A stretch of 64,000 nt of DNA from Okapia johnstoni (GCA_024291935.2 CM044311.1:19677001-19741000), one strand, 5' to 3'; counted from the first letter of the stretch, positions 22,475 through 34,010 are shown. Made by a program: numbers and translations. The notes: generated from the sequence alone by a model not told the origin.

Positions 22475-23187
22475 TGAAATTGACGCAGTTCTGACACCGG
22501 CCAGAGTTGGCACAGATCCCACAGGTTAAGGACTCAGTCTCACAAGACCGCATCCACTCCAGCGGTCCCCATTACCTGCACATTCTTTGTGTTGTTACTG
22601 TTGTTGTTCAGTGGCTAAGTCATGTCTGACTCTTCGTGACCCCATAGACTGCAGCATGCCGGGCTCCTCTGTCATTCACTATCTCCAGGAGTTTGCCCAT
22701 TCTTTCTGACTTGGCTATAGATTGGAAGTTCCTGCAACCCCCTCTTTGGATCAGATTATCTGCTAGAACAGCTCACAGAACTGGGTAATGTTCTGGAACT
22801 TAACTGGAATTACTTATGTTTACTAGTTAACTATAAAACAAAGGATATGATACAAGATACAGGGAACACTCAGATGAAGGGGTGTATAAGAAGAGGTCTG
22901 GAAGGATCCCAAAGGCAGAAACATCTGTCCCCATAGAAATAGGTGTGCAACACCCACAGGTACATGGATGTGGTCACCAATACAAAAGCTCCCTAGACTC
23001 TGTTTTATTGGTATTTCTATGGAGCCTCATTACATAGGCATGATCAGTTACTAAATCCAATTTTAGCTTCTCTCTTCTCTCTGGAGAATGAGGAATAGGG
23101 GTGAAAGTTCCATGTTTCTAATCATGGCTTGGTGTTTCTGGTAACCAGGGCCCCTCCAGGAACCTAATGAGTTACATTATTAGAACA
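22475..23187. repeat. old interspersed repeat, interrupted
   Basis: A long moderately GC sequence contains phrases such as 'agctcacagaactgg' and 'ctaatcatggcttggt', known from a widespread ancient mammalian repeat. Family not assigned. A BovB 3' end is inserted at 22589-22697. Confidence 0.45.
22581..22705 (-). mobile_element. BovB 3' end, about 109 bp, with TSD
   Basis: A very short antisense BovB tail starting with (GTT)n is flanked by CATTCTTT at 22581-22588 and 22698-22705. Confidence 0.88.
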
Positions 23188-23648
23188 AATGTCTGTATAG
23201 TCAAAGCTATGATTTTTCCGGTAGTCATGTATGCATATGAGAGTCGGACCATAAAGAAGGCTGAGCACTGAAGAATTGTTGCTTTCGAACTGTGGTGCTG
23301 GAGAAGACTCTTGAGAGTCCCTTGGATAGCAAGGAGATCAAACCAGTAAATCCTAAAGGAAATCAACCCTGAATATTCATTGGAAGAACTGATGCTAAAG
23401 CTGAAGCTCCAATATTTTGGCCACCTGATATGAAGAGCTGACTCAATGGAAAAGGCCCTGATGCTGGGAAAGATTGAGGACAAGAGGAGAAGGGGGTGAC
23501 AGAGAATGAGATGTTTGGATGTCATCATCAATTCAATGGACATGAGTTTGAGCAAACTCTGGGAGATGGTGAAGGACAGGGAAGACCTGTGTGCCATAGT
23601 CCATAGGGTCTCAAAGAGTCGGACATGACTCTGTGACTAAACAACAAT
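23188..23648 (+). mobile_element. BovB 3' end, about 460 bp
   Basis: 5'-truncated sense copy, CAA-type tail (AACAACAATT). Antisense frames across it are not genes. Confidence 0.94.
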
Positions 23649-23948
23649 TGGAACAAAAGATGTTTCTATCACCCAGGAAATTCCAAAGGATTTAGGAGCT
23701 CTGTGTCAGGGACTGCGGTCAAAAACTAAATATTAGAAAAAAAGATCTCTCAGCTCCCTTATTTATAAGGATTTTAGGATCTGATATTTGTGCCATGAAC
23801 CAGGGTTGCCATAAGTATTTTGTTGAACATGTACTTTTAAAAATTTAATGCACTTAAAGCAAACAACCAAGGTACAATAATTATCATGAACCATGAAGAA
23901 AGACAATTTGATGATTTGATTTTTAAGGCTATTTTGAGTCATACTAGC
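23649..23948. other. unique sequence
   Basis: Nothing recognised in these 300 bases. Confidence 0.4.
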
Positions 23949-23986
23949 CTATCTATCTATCTATCTACCTATCTACCTATCTATAA
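23949..23986. repeat. (TATC)n microsatellite
   Basis: About nine units, some TACC. Candidate length-polymorphic marker. Confidence 0.9.
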
Positions 23987-24124
23987 TTTATGCATCTATC
24001 AGCCTTTACATCTGTAAAGCATTATAATAGACTTTGATAGAATCACCCATGAAAATACAATTGATACTAGATGCATGTATGAGAGTCATCGCAGCATCCC
24101 TCTTATAGAATATCTCCCTTCTTC

Positions 24125-24600
24125 CCGGTATTGCTTTTCTATTGCTGCTGGGACAAATTATTGCAAACTAGTGACTTAAAAGCTAACAAAACTTGTATTT
24201 CCAGATTCTGTATATCAGAAATCCAATATGGGTCTCACTAGCATTAGGAGGGCTGCTTTTTTTCTGGTGCTCTAGATAAGAATTATTTTTCTTGACTTTT
24301 CGTGTCTTTAGAAGAGGTGTCCCTCTGCTTCTTGCACATACCTGCCTGCATGCCAGAATCAGCAGTGTGGCCAGATGTTCTTCTCATGCTGCCTTCTCTC
24401 TCTGATCACAGCTGAAAAAGGTCCTCCAGTTTTAAGGACTCCCTTGATTAGATGGTACCCTGCTCAGATAATCCAGTAAAATCTAACCATCCTTCTCATC
24501 TTAGTTTAATTTCTATTCTGTCTGCTGACAGTTGATGATGACCCATCCAAGTATGAATACCTGATTTAATTTGGATCAAGGAGTGCGTCCATGGGATTTT
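24125..24600 (+). repeat. old mammalian repeat, diverged
   Basis: A 'tattgctgctgggacaaatt' start, 'gtgacttaaaagctaac', 'cagaaatccaatatgggtctcact' and a later 'tcagataatccagtaaaatc' occur in the order of a widespread ancient mammalian repeat. Family not assigned. Confidence 0.5.
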
Positions 24601-25195
24601 GTTTTGGAACTGCTTGCTGGCCATTCTCTTTTATGGTGTCTAAAGCTATACATTTTAAAATTATAAAACTGTTAGCTGACATGTTTCTTGCCATTTGGAG
24701 GCAATATGCCAGTAAAGAGAATCAAGCACAGATGCAGATTTAGAGACAAGAGCCAGAGATAAAGTAAGATTGACATTATTTAAATCTTCATAAGGCCCCC
24801 GAGGTCCAGATCTGTCTCTGCCCTTCCTACACCAGTAGTTCAATTTGTCCTTGAATTCTAAGAACCAAAATTATATACACACTTTATTTTTATTGAAGTC
24901 AATTTGAACTTCTGTTCTTACATTCAAAGGTCTTAACAAATATGCAATAAATTGGACTTGCCTAGAGACTGAGGCTAAATACTAATTCTTAACCAAGCTA
25001 CACTCACTTTTATTTTATTTATATATAAATTAAATAATTAAATCCACTTACTTATTGTCTCAACCAATGTTATTTTTTCATTGTTCTGAATTTCTTTAGA
25101 TCAATAGTCTCCAAAGATATCTACCTCATTTCTAAACTTTTGCCAAAGGCGTATCTTAAATTCCAGAAATGAGTTCCTCCAAGTTTTTGTGTATT
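24601..25195. other. unique AT-rich sequence
   Basis: No feature recognised. Confidence 0.4.
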
Positions 25196-25310
25196 AATGG
25201 CAACCCACTCCAGTATTCTTGCCTGAAGAACTCCATGGACAGAGAAGCCAGGCAGACTATAGTCCATCACGATGCAAAGAGTCAGACAAGACTGAGACTA
25301 AAACTTTCAC
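25196..25310 (+). mobile_element. Bov-A/Bov-tA 3' fragment
   Basis: 5'-truncated, starting at the 'ggcaacccactccag' region and ending at the GAGACTAA tail. Confidence 0.9.
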
Positions 25311-25454
25311 TTCCACTTCTTTATTTAAGTACTCTCTCAAAACATACTATACACTCAGTTCTTTAAGCAACTACCTTGTCTGTTTTTTGAAATTCTTATT
25401 TTCTTTTTTGATGTTGACCATTTTTTAAAGTCTTGATTGAATTTGTTGCAGTAT

Positions 25455-25586
25455 TACTTTTGTTTTTTGTTTTGGTGTTTGGGCCACAAGGCTTGAGGGA
25501 TCTTAGCTTCCAAACCAAAGATCGAACCTGCAGTCACTGCATGGGATGGCGAAGCCTTAACCACTGGACAGCCAGGGGAGTCCCAC
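25455..25586 (-). mobile_element. CHR-type tRNA SINE
   Basis: Antisense copy with 'gggccacaaggcttgaggga', 'atcgaacctgcag' and 'accactggacagccagggga'. It has the same family structure as 9484-9600. Confidence 0.85.
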
Positions 25587-26295
25587 AACTACCTTGTCTT
25601 AATCAGAGATTTTTCTTTATAGCTTTACATTATAGATTTTATCCCAAGAACATAGATATTTTCACATTGAATTAGCAGATAACCTCAAAGGTTTTGCAAA
25701 GCCAAAAAACGTAGCTAAGAGGAAAAGCAGAAGCAAAATTGCTTCCTCTTTCCAATGGGGCCACTCTTCTCTTTCATCTTTGATTTTTTCTCTGCATCTG
25801 CTTCTTGCTTTCTTTGCAAAATAGTTCCCTTTGTTCACTTGTGAATTCTCTTCCCTTAGATTTTTTCTCACTTGTAGATCTGACTGGTCAAGTCAACACT
25901 TCTAGAATCATCTCAAAACAATATTTTGGTTTAAGTGGCCACACCACATGATAGATTGGCAATGCCTCAATGCACATTCCCAGGAGGGAGTCATTGTCAG
26001 GCTCATCTTGAATTACATATCCTTCTCTAGCCAGTTAACTATGCTTCAGATTTAGATGCTAATAAGCTTTTCCCTTCCTTGATCTTCTGCTTAGTGTGTC
26101 TGCTTACAAATCCAGATGTCTGCTTCATTACTACTTTGCGCTACCAATTTATTTTTTAAAAATAGAAATTTCTTTTTTAGTGTTTTAGCTTTTCTCTGGC
26201 AGCCACCGTATCTTACATCCCCATGAAAACCCCATTGCGTGCAGACTGGCTCACACTTAGTAGGGTTTCTTAAGATTAATTTTGTTAGTTTTGTT
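25587..26295. other. unique or unassigned sequence
   Basis: Part of it (25930-26060) has the look of an old repeat, but I cannot name it. Confidence 0.4.
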
Positions 26296-26335
26296 ACATA
26301 TATATATACATATATATATATAGTTTATATATATT
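26296..26335. repeat. (TA)n / (CATA)n tract
   Basis: Alternating A/T with a few C interruptions, directly before the SINE. Confidence 0.9.
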
Positions 26336-26337
26336 TT

Positions 26338-26508
26338 GTAGCCCGTCATGCTCCTCTATCCATGTGATACTTCAGGAAAGAATACTGGAGTGGATAGCCA
26401 TGCCCACCTCCAGGGGATCTTTCCAACTCAAGGATCAAACCCACATCTCTCACATCTCTTGCATTGGCAGGAGAGTTCTTTATCATTGGTGCTACCTGGG
26501 AAGCTCCT
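26338..26508 (-). mobile_element. Bov-tA SINE, 3' part missing
   Basis: The antisense copy starts at the 'gtagcccg' region and ends with the tRNA-like head. The adjoining TA tract may have replaced the tail. Confidence 0.9.
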
Positions 26509-26980
26509 TTATCTTTACATATAGATTTAAATCTACTTCTACATCTATCCAATATAAACATCTCATTAATTATCTCTAAAATATGTTTAAATTAGCTGCT
26601 AAAGAGCATATAAAGTATAATTTACAAAAGCACAATGAAATCAGATAAACCAAGATCAATGACAATGTTAGATCATGGCTTTACTATTGCTATGAGAGTG
26701 TCATATACTGGTTACTAATTTTATAGAATTTGAAATCAAATGGATCTAAATTGTTTATTAGACATGTTATACAGAGCAAGTTCATTCATTTCTTATGTAA
26801 AATATGGGAAAAAATAGGACCTTTTTCATGGGGTGCTTTGCTATATAAATGAGAGAGTAAGAACAAAACTATGCTCAATGCCTTAGTTACTGAATGTGTA
26901 ACACACATTCAGCAACTGTTAGCTCTTCCTAGTATAATTGCTGGTTTCATTGTTTGTTATTGTTTTTATATTATGTAGCT
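26509..26980. other. unique sequence
   Basis: Nothing recognised. Confidence 0.4.
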
Positions 26981-26984
26981 GTCC

Positions 26985-27175
26985 TTGATGGATTCATTTG
27001 TTCAATAGCTTATTACTGAACTCCTACTATATGCGAAGTTATACTGGCTACAAGGAAATGACGAAAACTAGCTATACTCAGCTTGCCTCTATGGAGCTTA
27101 GGTTTTCATGAGGAAATAATTTTGGAGAAAATCAACTAGTGAACAAATAAGCTAATTAAAAATTAAAATAGATCC
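26985..27175 (+). repeat. ancient mammalian repeat-like
   Basis: A 'gattcatttgttcaatag…actgaactcctactatatgc' opening with a later 'tatggagcttag' is typical of a very old interspersed repeat whose family I cannot name. Confidence 0.45.
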
Positions 27176-27179
27176 TATA

Positions 27180-27378
27180 AGAAAGCAAGTGGAAAGCAAG
27201 GGAGAAAGGGAAGGATATGCCTAACTAAACACAGAGTCCCAAAGAATAGCAAGGAGAGATAAGAAGGCATTCTTCAACGAACAATGCATAAAAATAGAGG
27301 AAAACAACAGAAGGGGAAGACTAGAAGTCTCTTCAGGAAAACTGGAAATATCAAGGGAACATTTCTCCCAAACATGAA
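27180..27378 (+). mobile_element. BovB internal fragment
   Basis: It matches the linker between endonuclease and RT (about 6270-6470 in the long copy), with both ends missing. Confidence 0.88.
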
Positions 27379-27513
27379 ACTATATAAAACTATACCAAAT
27401 AACAGAATGGATAAGACCATAAGTTGACATATAAAGCAATACAATATTGGCAGACCCTGGTTGAATCAAGCAAGATAGCAGGACCTAGATTCTCTACACT
27501 TTTGTCTTCCAAT

Positions 27514-27744
27514 AACTTTCTCTACTACAGTTTTCCCAGATGGCTCAGTGGTAAAGAATCTGCCTGCCAAACAGGAAACCCAGGTTTGATCCCTGTGTCA
27601 GGAAAATCCCCTTCAGAAGGAAATGGTAACTCACTCTATTGTTCTTGCCTGTAAATCTCATGGAGAGAGGAGCTTGGGGGCTAAAGTCCATGGGTTGCAA
27701 AGAATCAGACACAGTTTAGCAACTACACAAGAAGAACTTTCTCT
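27514..27744 (+). mobile_element. Bov-tA SINE with TSD
   Basis: A sense copy at 27524-27734 is flanked by AACTTTCTCT at 27514-27523 and 27735-27744. The body has several deletions. Confidence 0.9.
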
Positions 27745-28286
27745 CCGTGAATTCCAAAATTCCCAAATATGTCATTTTGAAAATCACTAGGATGGTGGAT
27801 AAGACCTCAGTCCAAATTTAGAAAGCCAGTGTTATCCTGACATAGCTTCTATACAGCCACACTAACTGTGTGGCTTTGATCTCTGTGACCTTCAGCTTTT
27901 TCAAACTCAGATAAACTAGTGAGGGTGGGCAGAAAGAAGATGCCTTAAATTACACCCTAGTCAAAACATTTACAAGTCTGATCTACATTTAATAACTACA
28001 AAAATGGAAAGGCTTAAGGGTTTACAATCAGTGTATTTCTGAAATACAAAACGATAAAGTCCTCAGAGGAGATGTAGCAATAAATCATTGTTCAGACAGT
28101 TTGAAATACAAGCAATCTTTTTTCTTTGTATTTTAGAGCACTTTTGAGTTGCATATAGAACCCCTATGACTTTTTCTGATCATAAAAATGAACGGCTAGA
28201 AGGAAACAGATGAATAGCCAATGGCTATAATACATATTAATTGAATTATTTCCTAAGTACTTCACAAATATGAATTCATAATAGCT
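27745..28286. other. unique sequence
   Basis: No gene or repeat recognised. Confidence 0.4.
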
Positions 28287-28580
28287 ATTATAGAAGCGGA
28301 GAAGGCAACGGCAACCCACTCCAGTACTCTTGCCTGGAAAATCCCATGGATGGAGGAGCCTGGCTGGCTGCAGTCCTTGGAGTCGCTAAGAGTTGGACAC
28401 GACTGAGCGACTTCACTTTCACTTTTCACTTTCATGCATTGGAGAAGGAAATGGAACCCACTCCAGTGTTCTTGCCTGGAGAATCCCAGGGACGGGGGAG
28501 CCTGGTGGGTGGCTGTCTATGGGGTTGCACAGAGTTGGACACAACTGAAGCGACTAAGCAGCAGCAGCAGCATTATAGAA
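28287..28580 (+). mobile_element. Bov-A2 dimeric SINE with TSD
   Basis: Two Bov-A units with the 'cactttcacttttcacttt' linker and an (AGC)n tail lie at 28296-28571. ATTATAGAA at 28287-28295 and 28572-28580 flanks them exactly. The copy looks young. Confidence 0.95.
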
Positions 28581-29010
28581 AAAAGAAATTCCAGTCCTCA
28601 TAAGATCTAAAACTTGACAATCCATTTGAAGCACCTAGTGTTCTTTTTCCTAGATTCATTGTGTAGGGGTTTAAAAGAACAGGTGATTCCTAAGAATAAA
28701 GTATTTTCTCAGATTTTTTTGTTGTGTGTCAGTTCAGTTTTTGACCTTTAGAACACATCATGAGAAGTTATGTTCATTATGAATATTCAATCAGTCTACT
28801 GTGACACCTCTATTGTGACACTTCAATCTAGTAGATCTAGATCTATGAAAAAAATGAAATAGTTTTGAAATAATCATCAGAACATTAATATGTCTATCAA
28901 GTTGTGCTCCCATAGACAATTATTTGGGTAAATATAAGGCAATCGAATACCTTAGAGAAAACAAACTATTTTTCTCACAACTATGACTGCTCAATTTTTA
29001 AAATTTTGGT
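28581..29010. other. unique sequence
   Basis: Nothing recognised. There is a short self-repeat of 'tctagtagatctagatct' at about 28828-28845. Confidence 0.4.
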
Positions 29011-29238
29011 ATTATACTTCCTTGGGCTTCCCTGGTGGCTCAGCAGTAAAGAATCCACCTGCCAGTGAAAGAGACATAGATTCGATTGCTGGGTTGGGAA
29101 GATACCCTGGAGAAGGAAATGGCAACCTCTCCAGTATTCTCCAGTATTCTCACCTGGAAATTCCTATGGACAGAAGAGCCATAGAGTCACAAAGAGTCGG
29201 ATATGACTAATGACTAAACAACAACATTATGCTTCCTT
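29011..29238 (+). mobile_element. Bov-tA SINE with TSD
   Basis: A sense copy at 29024-29225 is flanked by ATTATACTTCCTT (29011-29023) and ATTATGCTTCCTT (29226-29238). Inside it, 'ctccagtattctccagtatt' is a small tandem duplication. Confidence 0.93.
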
Positions 29239-29845
29239 ACTATCCACTTAATCCCTATGGCTACTTTCTACTTTTCCCATTGTAAGGAATTTAACTCACA
29301 GGAAATATTAAAATAATTCCCTGCCCTCTGCATCCCGGTATTATTTGGCCAAAGATGATGGAGAATATGGTCAATGTACATATTTCCCCTTTTCACCTGT
29401 CTGGAGCTGCAATGTCCTTCAACTGCTTCCCTGTCTGTAATTTCTCTACAGGACTCTCTCCTCTGGTAATCTCTTTTCCCTCTCATCTTACTTAGGGAAT
29501 ACAAGTGGCAGCACTGATCATTCTGCTTCTGTGTTGCTGAAGTGTTCCCTGTGGTTTTTTTCACAGTCTGCCTACACATTCATAAATACTGTCTGTATAA
29601 AACCCTCCAGTACTTGTGGTATATGTGTTTGCCTCCTACTTCTTGTGGTCAGTGATTAATACCTACTATATCTAGTAACAACATGTAAAACAAAATGTCT
29701 CAGACCTGACCTTTCAAAATTCTATTTAGCTTTTAAGCAAATACTAAGTGAGTGCTCACACCATGTACAAATTATTCTGTTGTATAATAAGAGAACAGCA
29801 GTATATTGCTTTCTCATCCTATTCTGTTGCTACTAACATCTCTAA
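29239..29845. other. unique sequence
   Basis: A 103-codon antisense frame (29268-29579) has no recognisable domain or context and is not called as a gene. Confidence 0.4.
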
Positions 29846-30157
29846 GGACTTCCCTGATATCTCAGTTGGTAAAGAATCCACCTGCAGTGCAGGAGACCCC
29901 AGATTGGTTACTGGGTCAGGAAGATCTGCTGGAGAAGGGATAGGCTACCCACTCCAGAATTCTTGGGCATCCCTTGTGGCTCAGCTGGTAAAGAATCCAC
30001 CTGCAATGTGAGAGACCTGGATTCGATTCCTGGGTTGGGAAGATCTCCTGGAGAAGGGAAAGGCTACCCACTTCAGTATTCTGGCCTAGAATCCCATGGA
30101 CTGTATAGTCCATGGGGTCATAGCAAGTTGGATACAACTGAGCGACTTTCACACTCA
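29846..30157 (+). mobile_element. dimeric Bov-tA SINE
   Basis: Two tRNA-headed units occur in tandem. The first (about 29846-29965) stops after 'cccactccag' and the second is complete. This is the same architecture as the antisense pair at 8105-8394. Confidence 0.9.
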
Positions 30158-30310
30158 CACATCTCTTAATGGCTACCACCTCTAAGGCTTCCTCAGACTC
30201 ATTATCCAGTTTTGAAAAACTTCTTTCAAATATATAAAGATTTTACCTTAATGCTTGCTACAGCTCTGAAGGATTTTTTGTCTTTTCTTCTTTAATTTGT
30301 TATCTGTTTC

Positions 30311-30311
<1 letters not shown>

Positions 30312-30345
<34 letters not shown>
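30312..30345. repeat. (GT)n microsatellite
   Basis: About 17 perfect dinucleotide units. Confidence 0.95.
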
Positions 30346-30347
<2 letters not shown>

Positions 30348-30460
30348 TCATACCTTGAGCAGATACTCACCGAACATCATCATTGGTCAGGAGCTAGGAT
30401 GGATGCAGTGAGCAAAGTTTACAAACCCTTCCATTCTCTGGAGCTCATATCCTGATATTC
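30346..30460 (+). repeat. ancient mammalian repeat-like
   Basis: 'tgagcagatactcaccgaac', 'aggagctaggatggatgcagtgagcaaag' and 'ctctggagctcat' recall the same old family suggested at 26985-27175. Confidence 0.4.
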
Positions 30461-30587
30461 ATTCTTTATATTATACCACAGGGAAGACATTCATCTTTAA
30501 TCTAACCATGAAAACATTAATCTTTTCCACATCACTCTACTGGGATCATTTCATATTTCTGAGCAGTAGGAAACTTCAGCTACTTTT

Positions 30588-30714
30588 TTGTTGTTGTTGT
30601 TGTTCAGTGACTAAGTTGTGTCCAACTCTTTGTGACCCCATGGGCTACAGCATGCTAGGCTTCCCTGTCCTTCACTGTCTTCTGGAGTTTGCTCAAATTC
30701 ATGTCCATTGGGCC
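30588..30714 (-). mobile_element. BovB 3' end, about 125 bp
   Basis: Antisense tail beginning with (TTG)n, then the conserved end of BovB. Confidence 0.9.
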
Positions 30715-31180
30715 ATATTTTTACACTCCTTATATGAAGCCTCAGTTCTTCAAACTGCTTCTATCTCCATAGAAAATCTTTCTGTGGCATTTAGACTAGG
30801 TGACTCGTTGATATTCAGGTTGTTAATGCCAATGTATTTTTATCCTATCTATTTAAAGTTATTTTGTCTATTGTTTTCTAAAAAATATAAAATTTGAATG
30901 GCAACATTTAAGATTTAAAATAAAGTGTCTAACAATTTCTTCACATATACCAAAAGGGATGTTACAGATAGAGCTTGCCGAGAAAGATGTTTGGAATAGA
31001 CAAGAATGTTTCTATCTATTTATTTTTGGATTGAATATTTTTAAAATTTTAGGATGTAACTTTAGAACTATTTAATCAGAGCAAAACATAAAACCCTATT
31101 GTCCAGGACCAAATTCTCATTTCCTATATGATTCTTAGCATCCTCCCAGAGATATGGAAATTCTCTGTGGTACATATTAG
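30715..31180. other. unique sequence
   Basis: AT-rich; no feature recognised. Confidence 0.4.
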
Positions 31181-31365
31181 CTGGAAAAGATGAAGGCAAA
31201 AGGAGTAGGAAGCTGCAGAGAATGAGATGCTTATATAGCATCACCACCTCAATGGACACGAATTTGAGCAAACTCTGTGAGACTGAGGACAGAGGAGCCT
31301 GGCGTGCTAAAGTCCATGGGATCCCAAAGAGTCAGACATGACTTAGCAACTGAACAACAACAATA
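31181..31365 (+). mobile_element. BovB 3' end, about 185 bp
   Basis: 5'-truncated, CAA-type tail. Confidence 0.9.
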
Positions 31366-32040
31366 AATATTTTAATTAGGAGCCACGTTGCAGCTGCAGA
31401 GTCTATAAATGTTCTGGAGTCATCAAGTTCTACAGATATCAGAGGTCTTTTACAACCACATACTATTTACTTTCCAGAGACAAAATGTTCATGAGTGCAT
31501 GACAGTCACCTGATTTCTCACTGTGTATCCAGTTACTGTGTAAACATTAAGCATAATACAAGATTAAAATAAAAATATAAGTTTATGGTTATTTCATTTT
31601 CAGTTTTTCAACCTAGTAAGTAAACATTTACTATTTTTTTCTTCAAAGTAGGTTTGCTTTCGGTTTCAAGACACTGATTGCAGAGATTTCTTTGAAATCA
31701 GCAGGAAGTACTTCCACCAGGTTGTTGAGTGGTTACTATATGGCTGAAACCCTTTGAAATTTCTGAACAGGAAACTTCAGATGAACCTCTCTCTCTGTGT
31801 CAAAATGCCACTTGCAGCATATATAGATATATTTTACAAAAGGTAGAATGTTGCCTCTGAGTCTTGAGTCTAGGATTGATTACAAAGAGTGATTTTTGTG
31901 TTATACTGATTGTTCAATGTCTTTATTAATTTCTACTAGAAATACCCTCCAATATATTGTACAAGTAGTAGAAATGAAATCACTGTTAACTTTATATGTA
32001 GGATGAAAATAAATATCATTTTAGGATTCTATTGTTCCGT
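31366..32040. other. unique sequence
   Basis: Nothing recognised. Confidence 0.4.
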
Positions 32041-32282
32041 CAGTTCAGTTCAGTTCAGTCACTCAGTCGTGTCCGACTTTGCAACCTCATGGACTGCAGC
32101 ACGCCAGGCCTCCCTGTCCATCGTCAACTCCCAGAGTTAACTCAAACTCATGTCCATTGAGTCGGTGATGCCATTAAACCATCTCATCCTCTGTCATCCC
32201 CCTTTACTACTTCCTTCAATCTTTCCCAGCACCAGGATCTTTTCAAATGAGTCATGTCTTGGCATCAGGTGGCCAAAGTATT
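32041..32282 (-). mobile_element. BovB 3' end, CTGAA tail
   Basis: An antisense copy starting with (CAGTT)n and ending at the 'ccaaagtattgg' region, where the SINE joins. Confidence 0.93.
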
Positions 32283-32487
32283 GGGCTTCACTGGTAGCTC
32301 TGATGGTAAAGAATCTGCCTGCATTGCAGGAGACCTGGGTTCCATCCATCGGTTGGGAGGATTTCCCTGGAGAAAGGAAGGGTGACCCACTCCAGTATTT
32401 TTGCCTGAAGAATCCAGTGGGCAGAGGAGTCTGACAAGATACAGTCCATGGGATTGCAATGAATCAAACCCAACTGAGTGACTAACA
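32283..32487 (+). mobile_element. Bov-tA SINE between two BovB copies
   Basis: A sense copy from GGCTTCACTGG to the GAGTGACTAACA tail. Its 5' end coincides with the truncated end of the BovB on its left. Confidence 0.92.
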
Positions 32488-32975
32488 TTACTACTACTCA
32501 GTTCAGTGCAGGTCAGTCACTCAGTCACGTCTGACTCTTTGTGACCCCATGGACTGCAGCACACCAGGCTTCCCTGTCCATCACCAATACCTGGAGCTTA
32601 CTCAAACTCATGTCCACAGAGTCAGTGATGCCATCCAATCATCTCATCCTCTGTTGTCCCCTTCTCCTCCCGCCTTCAATCTTTCCCAGCCTCAGGGTCT
32701 TTTCCAGTGAGTCCATTCTTTGTGTCAGGTGGCCAAAGTATTGGAGCTTCAGCTTCAGCATCAGTCCTTCCAATGAATATTCAGGACTGATTTCCTTTAG
32801 AACTGTCTGGTTTGATCTCCTTGCAGTCCAAGGGATTGTTAAGAGTCTTCTCCAACACCACAGTTCAAAAGCATCAGTTCTTTGGTGATCAGCTTTCTTT
32901 ATAGTCCAACTCTCGCATCCATACATGACTACTGGAAAAACCCTAGCTTTGACTGGATGGACCTTTACTACTACT
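32488..32975 (-). mobile_element. BovB 3' end, about 465 bp, with TSD
   Basis: An antisense CTGAA-tail copy at 32499-32964 is flanked by TTACTACTACT at 32488-32498 and 32965-32975. It entered just at the tail of the SINE. Confidence 0.92.
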
Positions 32976-32989
32976 ACTAGATCATATTA

Positions 32990-33130
32990 GAACATTCAGT
33001 TAACCCCCACATCTCAGTGGCTTAAAACAGAAAAAATTTCCCCTATCAGGTTATACATCAGTTATGAGTTAACAGGGTAATATTAGCTTCTCAGTCATTC
33101 AGATACCTGGGCAGTTAGAGACACTGTCTG
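32990..33130 (+). repeat. old mammalian repeat fragment
   Basis: 'atctcagtggcttaaaacag' and what follows recall an ancient mammalian repeat similar in opening to those at 21158 and 24125. Family not assigned. Confidence 0.4.
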
Positions 33131-33614
33131 TTAGAAGAGAATTCTCCATGAATCACTGTATGCCTAACAGAGATGTTAGAAGCTTTTTTTCCAGATTCTA
33201 TTTTTAAGAATGTTTGAATAATAGTCGTAGAACAGCAGTATCATCATCTCTTAGGGACAGGGCAGACTTTTTTCCTGATTGAAATAATAAAAATTCTGTC
33301 TCTGGAACAAAGGCTAGACTGATCTTCTAGAAGTCCCTTTAAAATATTGAGGGTTTCTGAAACTCTGGGCTCTTCAACTGGACAAAACTCACCATATAAC
33401 AGCTCTTGGGATATTTCCTTTGGGACTTGTGGACAAGAGGAACCTATGTGAACATGAAGCTCCTGCTCTTTGTTGTACAATGAGCGATAAAGTCATTTGT
33501 CTCTGACCCAGGAGTCTCAAATGTTCTGCTAGCATCCAAACAATATATTTCCATTTTTAACTTTTTCTGTGATTTTAATGTAATCTATATCACAAACATA
33601 TTAAACTGTGATGC
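33131..33614. other. unique sequence
   Basis: A 78-codon antisense frame at 33244-33480 is unrecognised and not supported as a gene. Confidence 0.4.
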
Positions 33615-33651
33615 CATATGTGTGTATGTATATATATATATATATACACAT

Positions 33652-33683
<32 letters not shown>

Positions 33684-33686
33684 TTG
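33615..33686. repeat. (TA)n/(TG)n palindromic tract
   Basis: Alternating purine-pyrimidine sequence containing the perfect palindrome TATACACATATATGTGTATA. It could form a cruciform. Confidence 0.9.
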
Positions 33687-33832
33687 CATGGTGAATTATA
33701 GTCTACTCTGAAATCAATAAAATTAAAAAAAAACTTTACAATGTATGCATCATCTGGTTTATACTAAAAATAATAATAAAAAAAAAAAAGTGTAATTTGG
33801 TCATTGAGGCTGGCAGAAATTATTAAACAGCG

Positions 33833-34010
33833 TTTATTTCCAGTTTCTAGATAGTTCTTTTTCAAGTCAGTTTTCAAATATATAATTTGAGAGAAGCAGT
33901 CCAATTGATAGCAGCTAAAAAATCTGGAGTGATTTAAAATATCAGTAACATATAAATAAGTTGAGTAAATATGTACATTACATTTTCTGGTGATTGATCA
34001 TTTTTCAAAA
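33833..34010. repeat. unassigned dispersed repeat, copy 2
   Basis: Homologous in the same orientation to 12900-13078. Similarity starts at TTTATTTCCAGT and fades after 'tgatcattttt'. The flanks are unrelated to those of copy 1. Confidence 0.75.

Noticed and set aside
29268..29579. 103-codon minus-strand frame
   Set aside because: No recognisable motif, start context or neighbours. Length is within chance expectation for 64 kb.
33244..33480. 78-codon minus-strand frame of protein-like composition
   Set aside because: Not recognised and isolated. I could not support either a gene or a named repeat.
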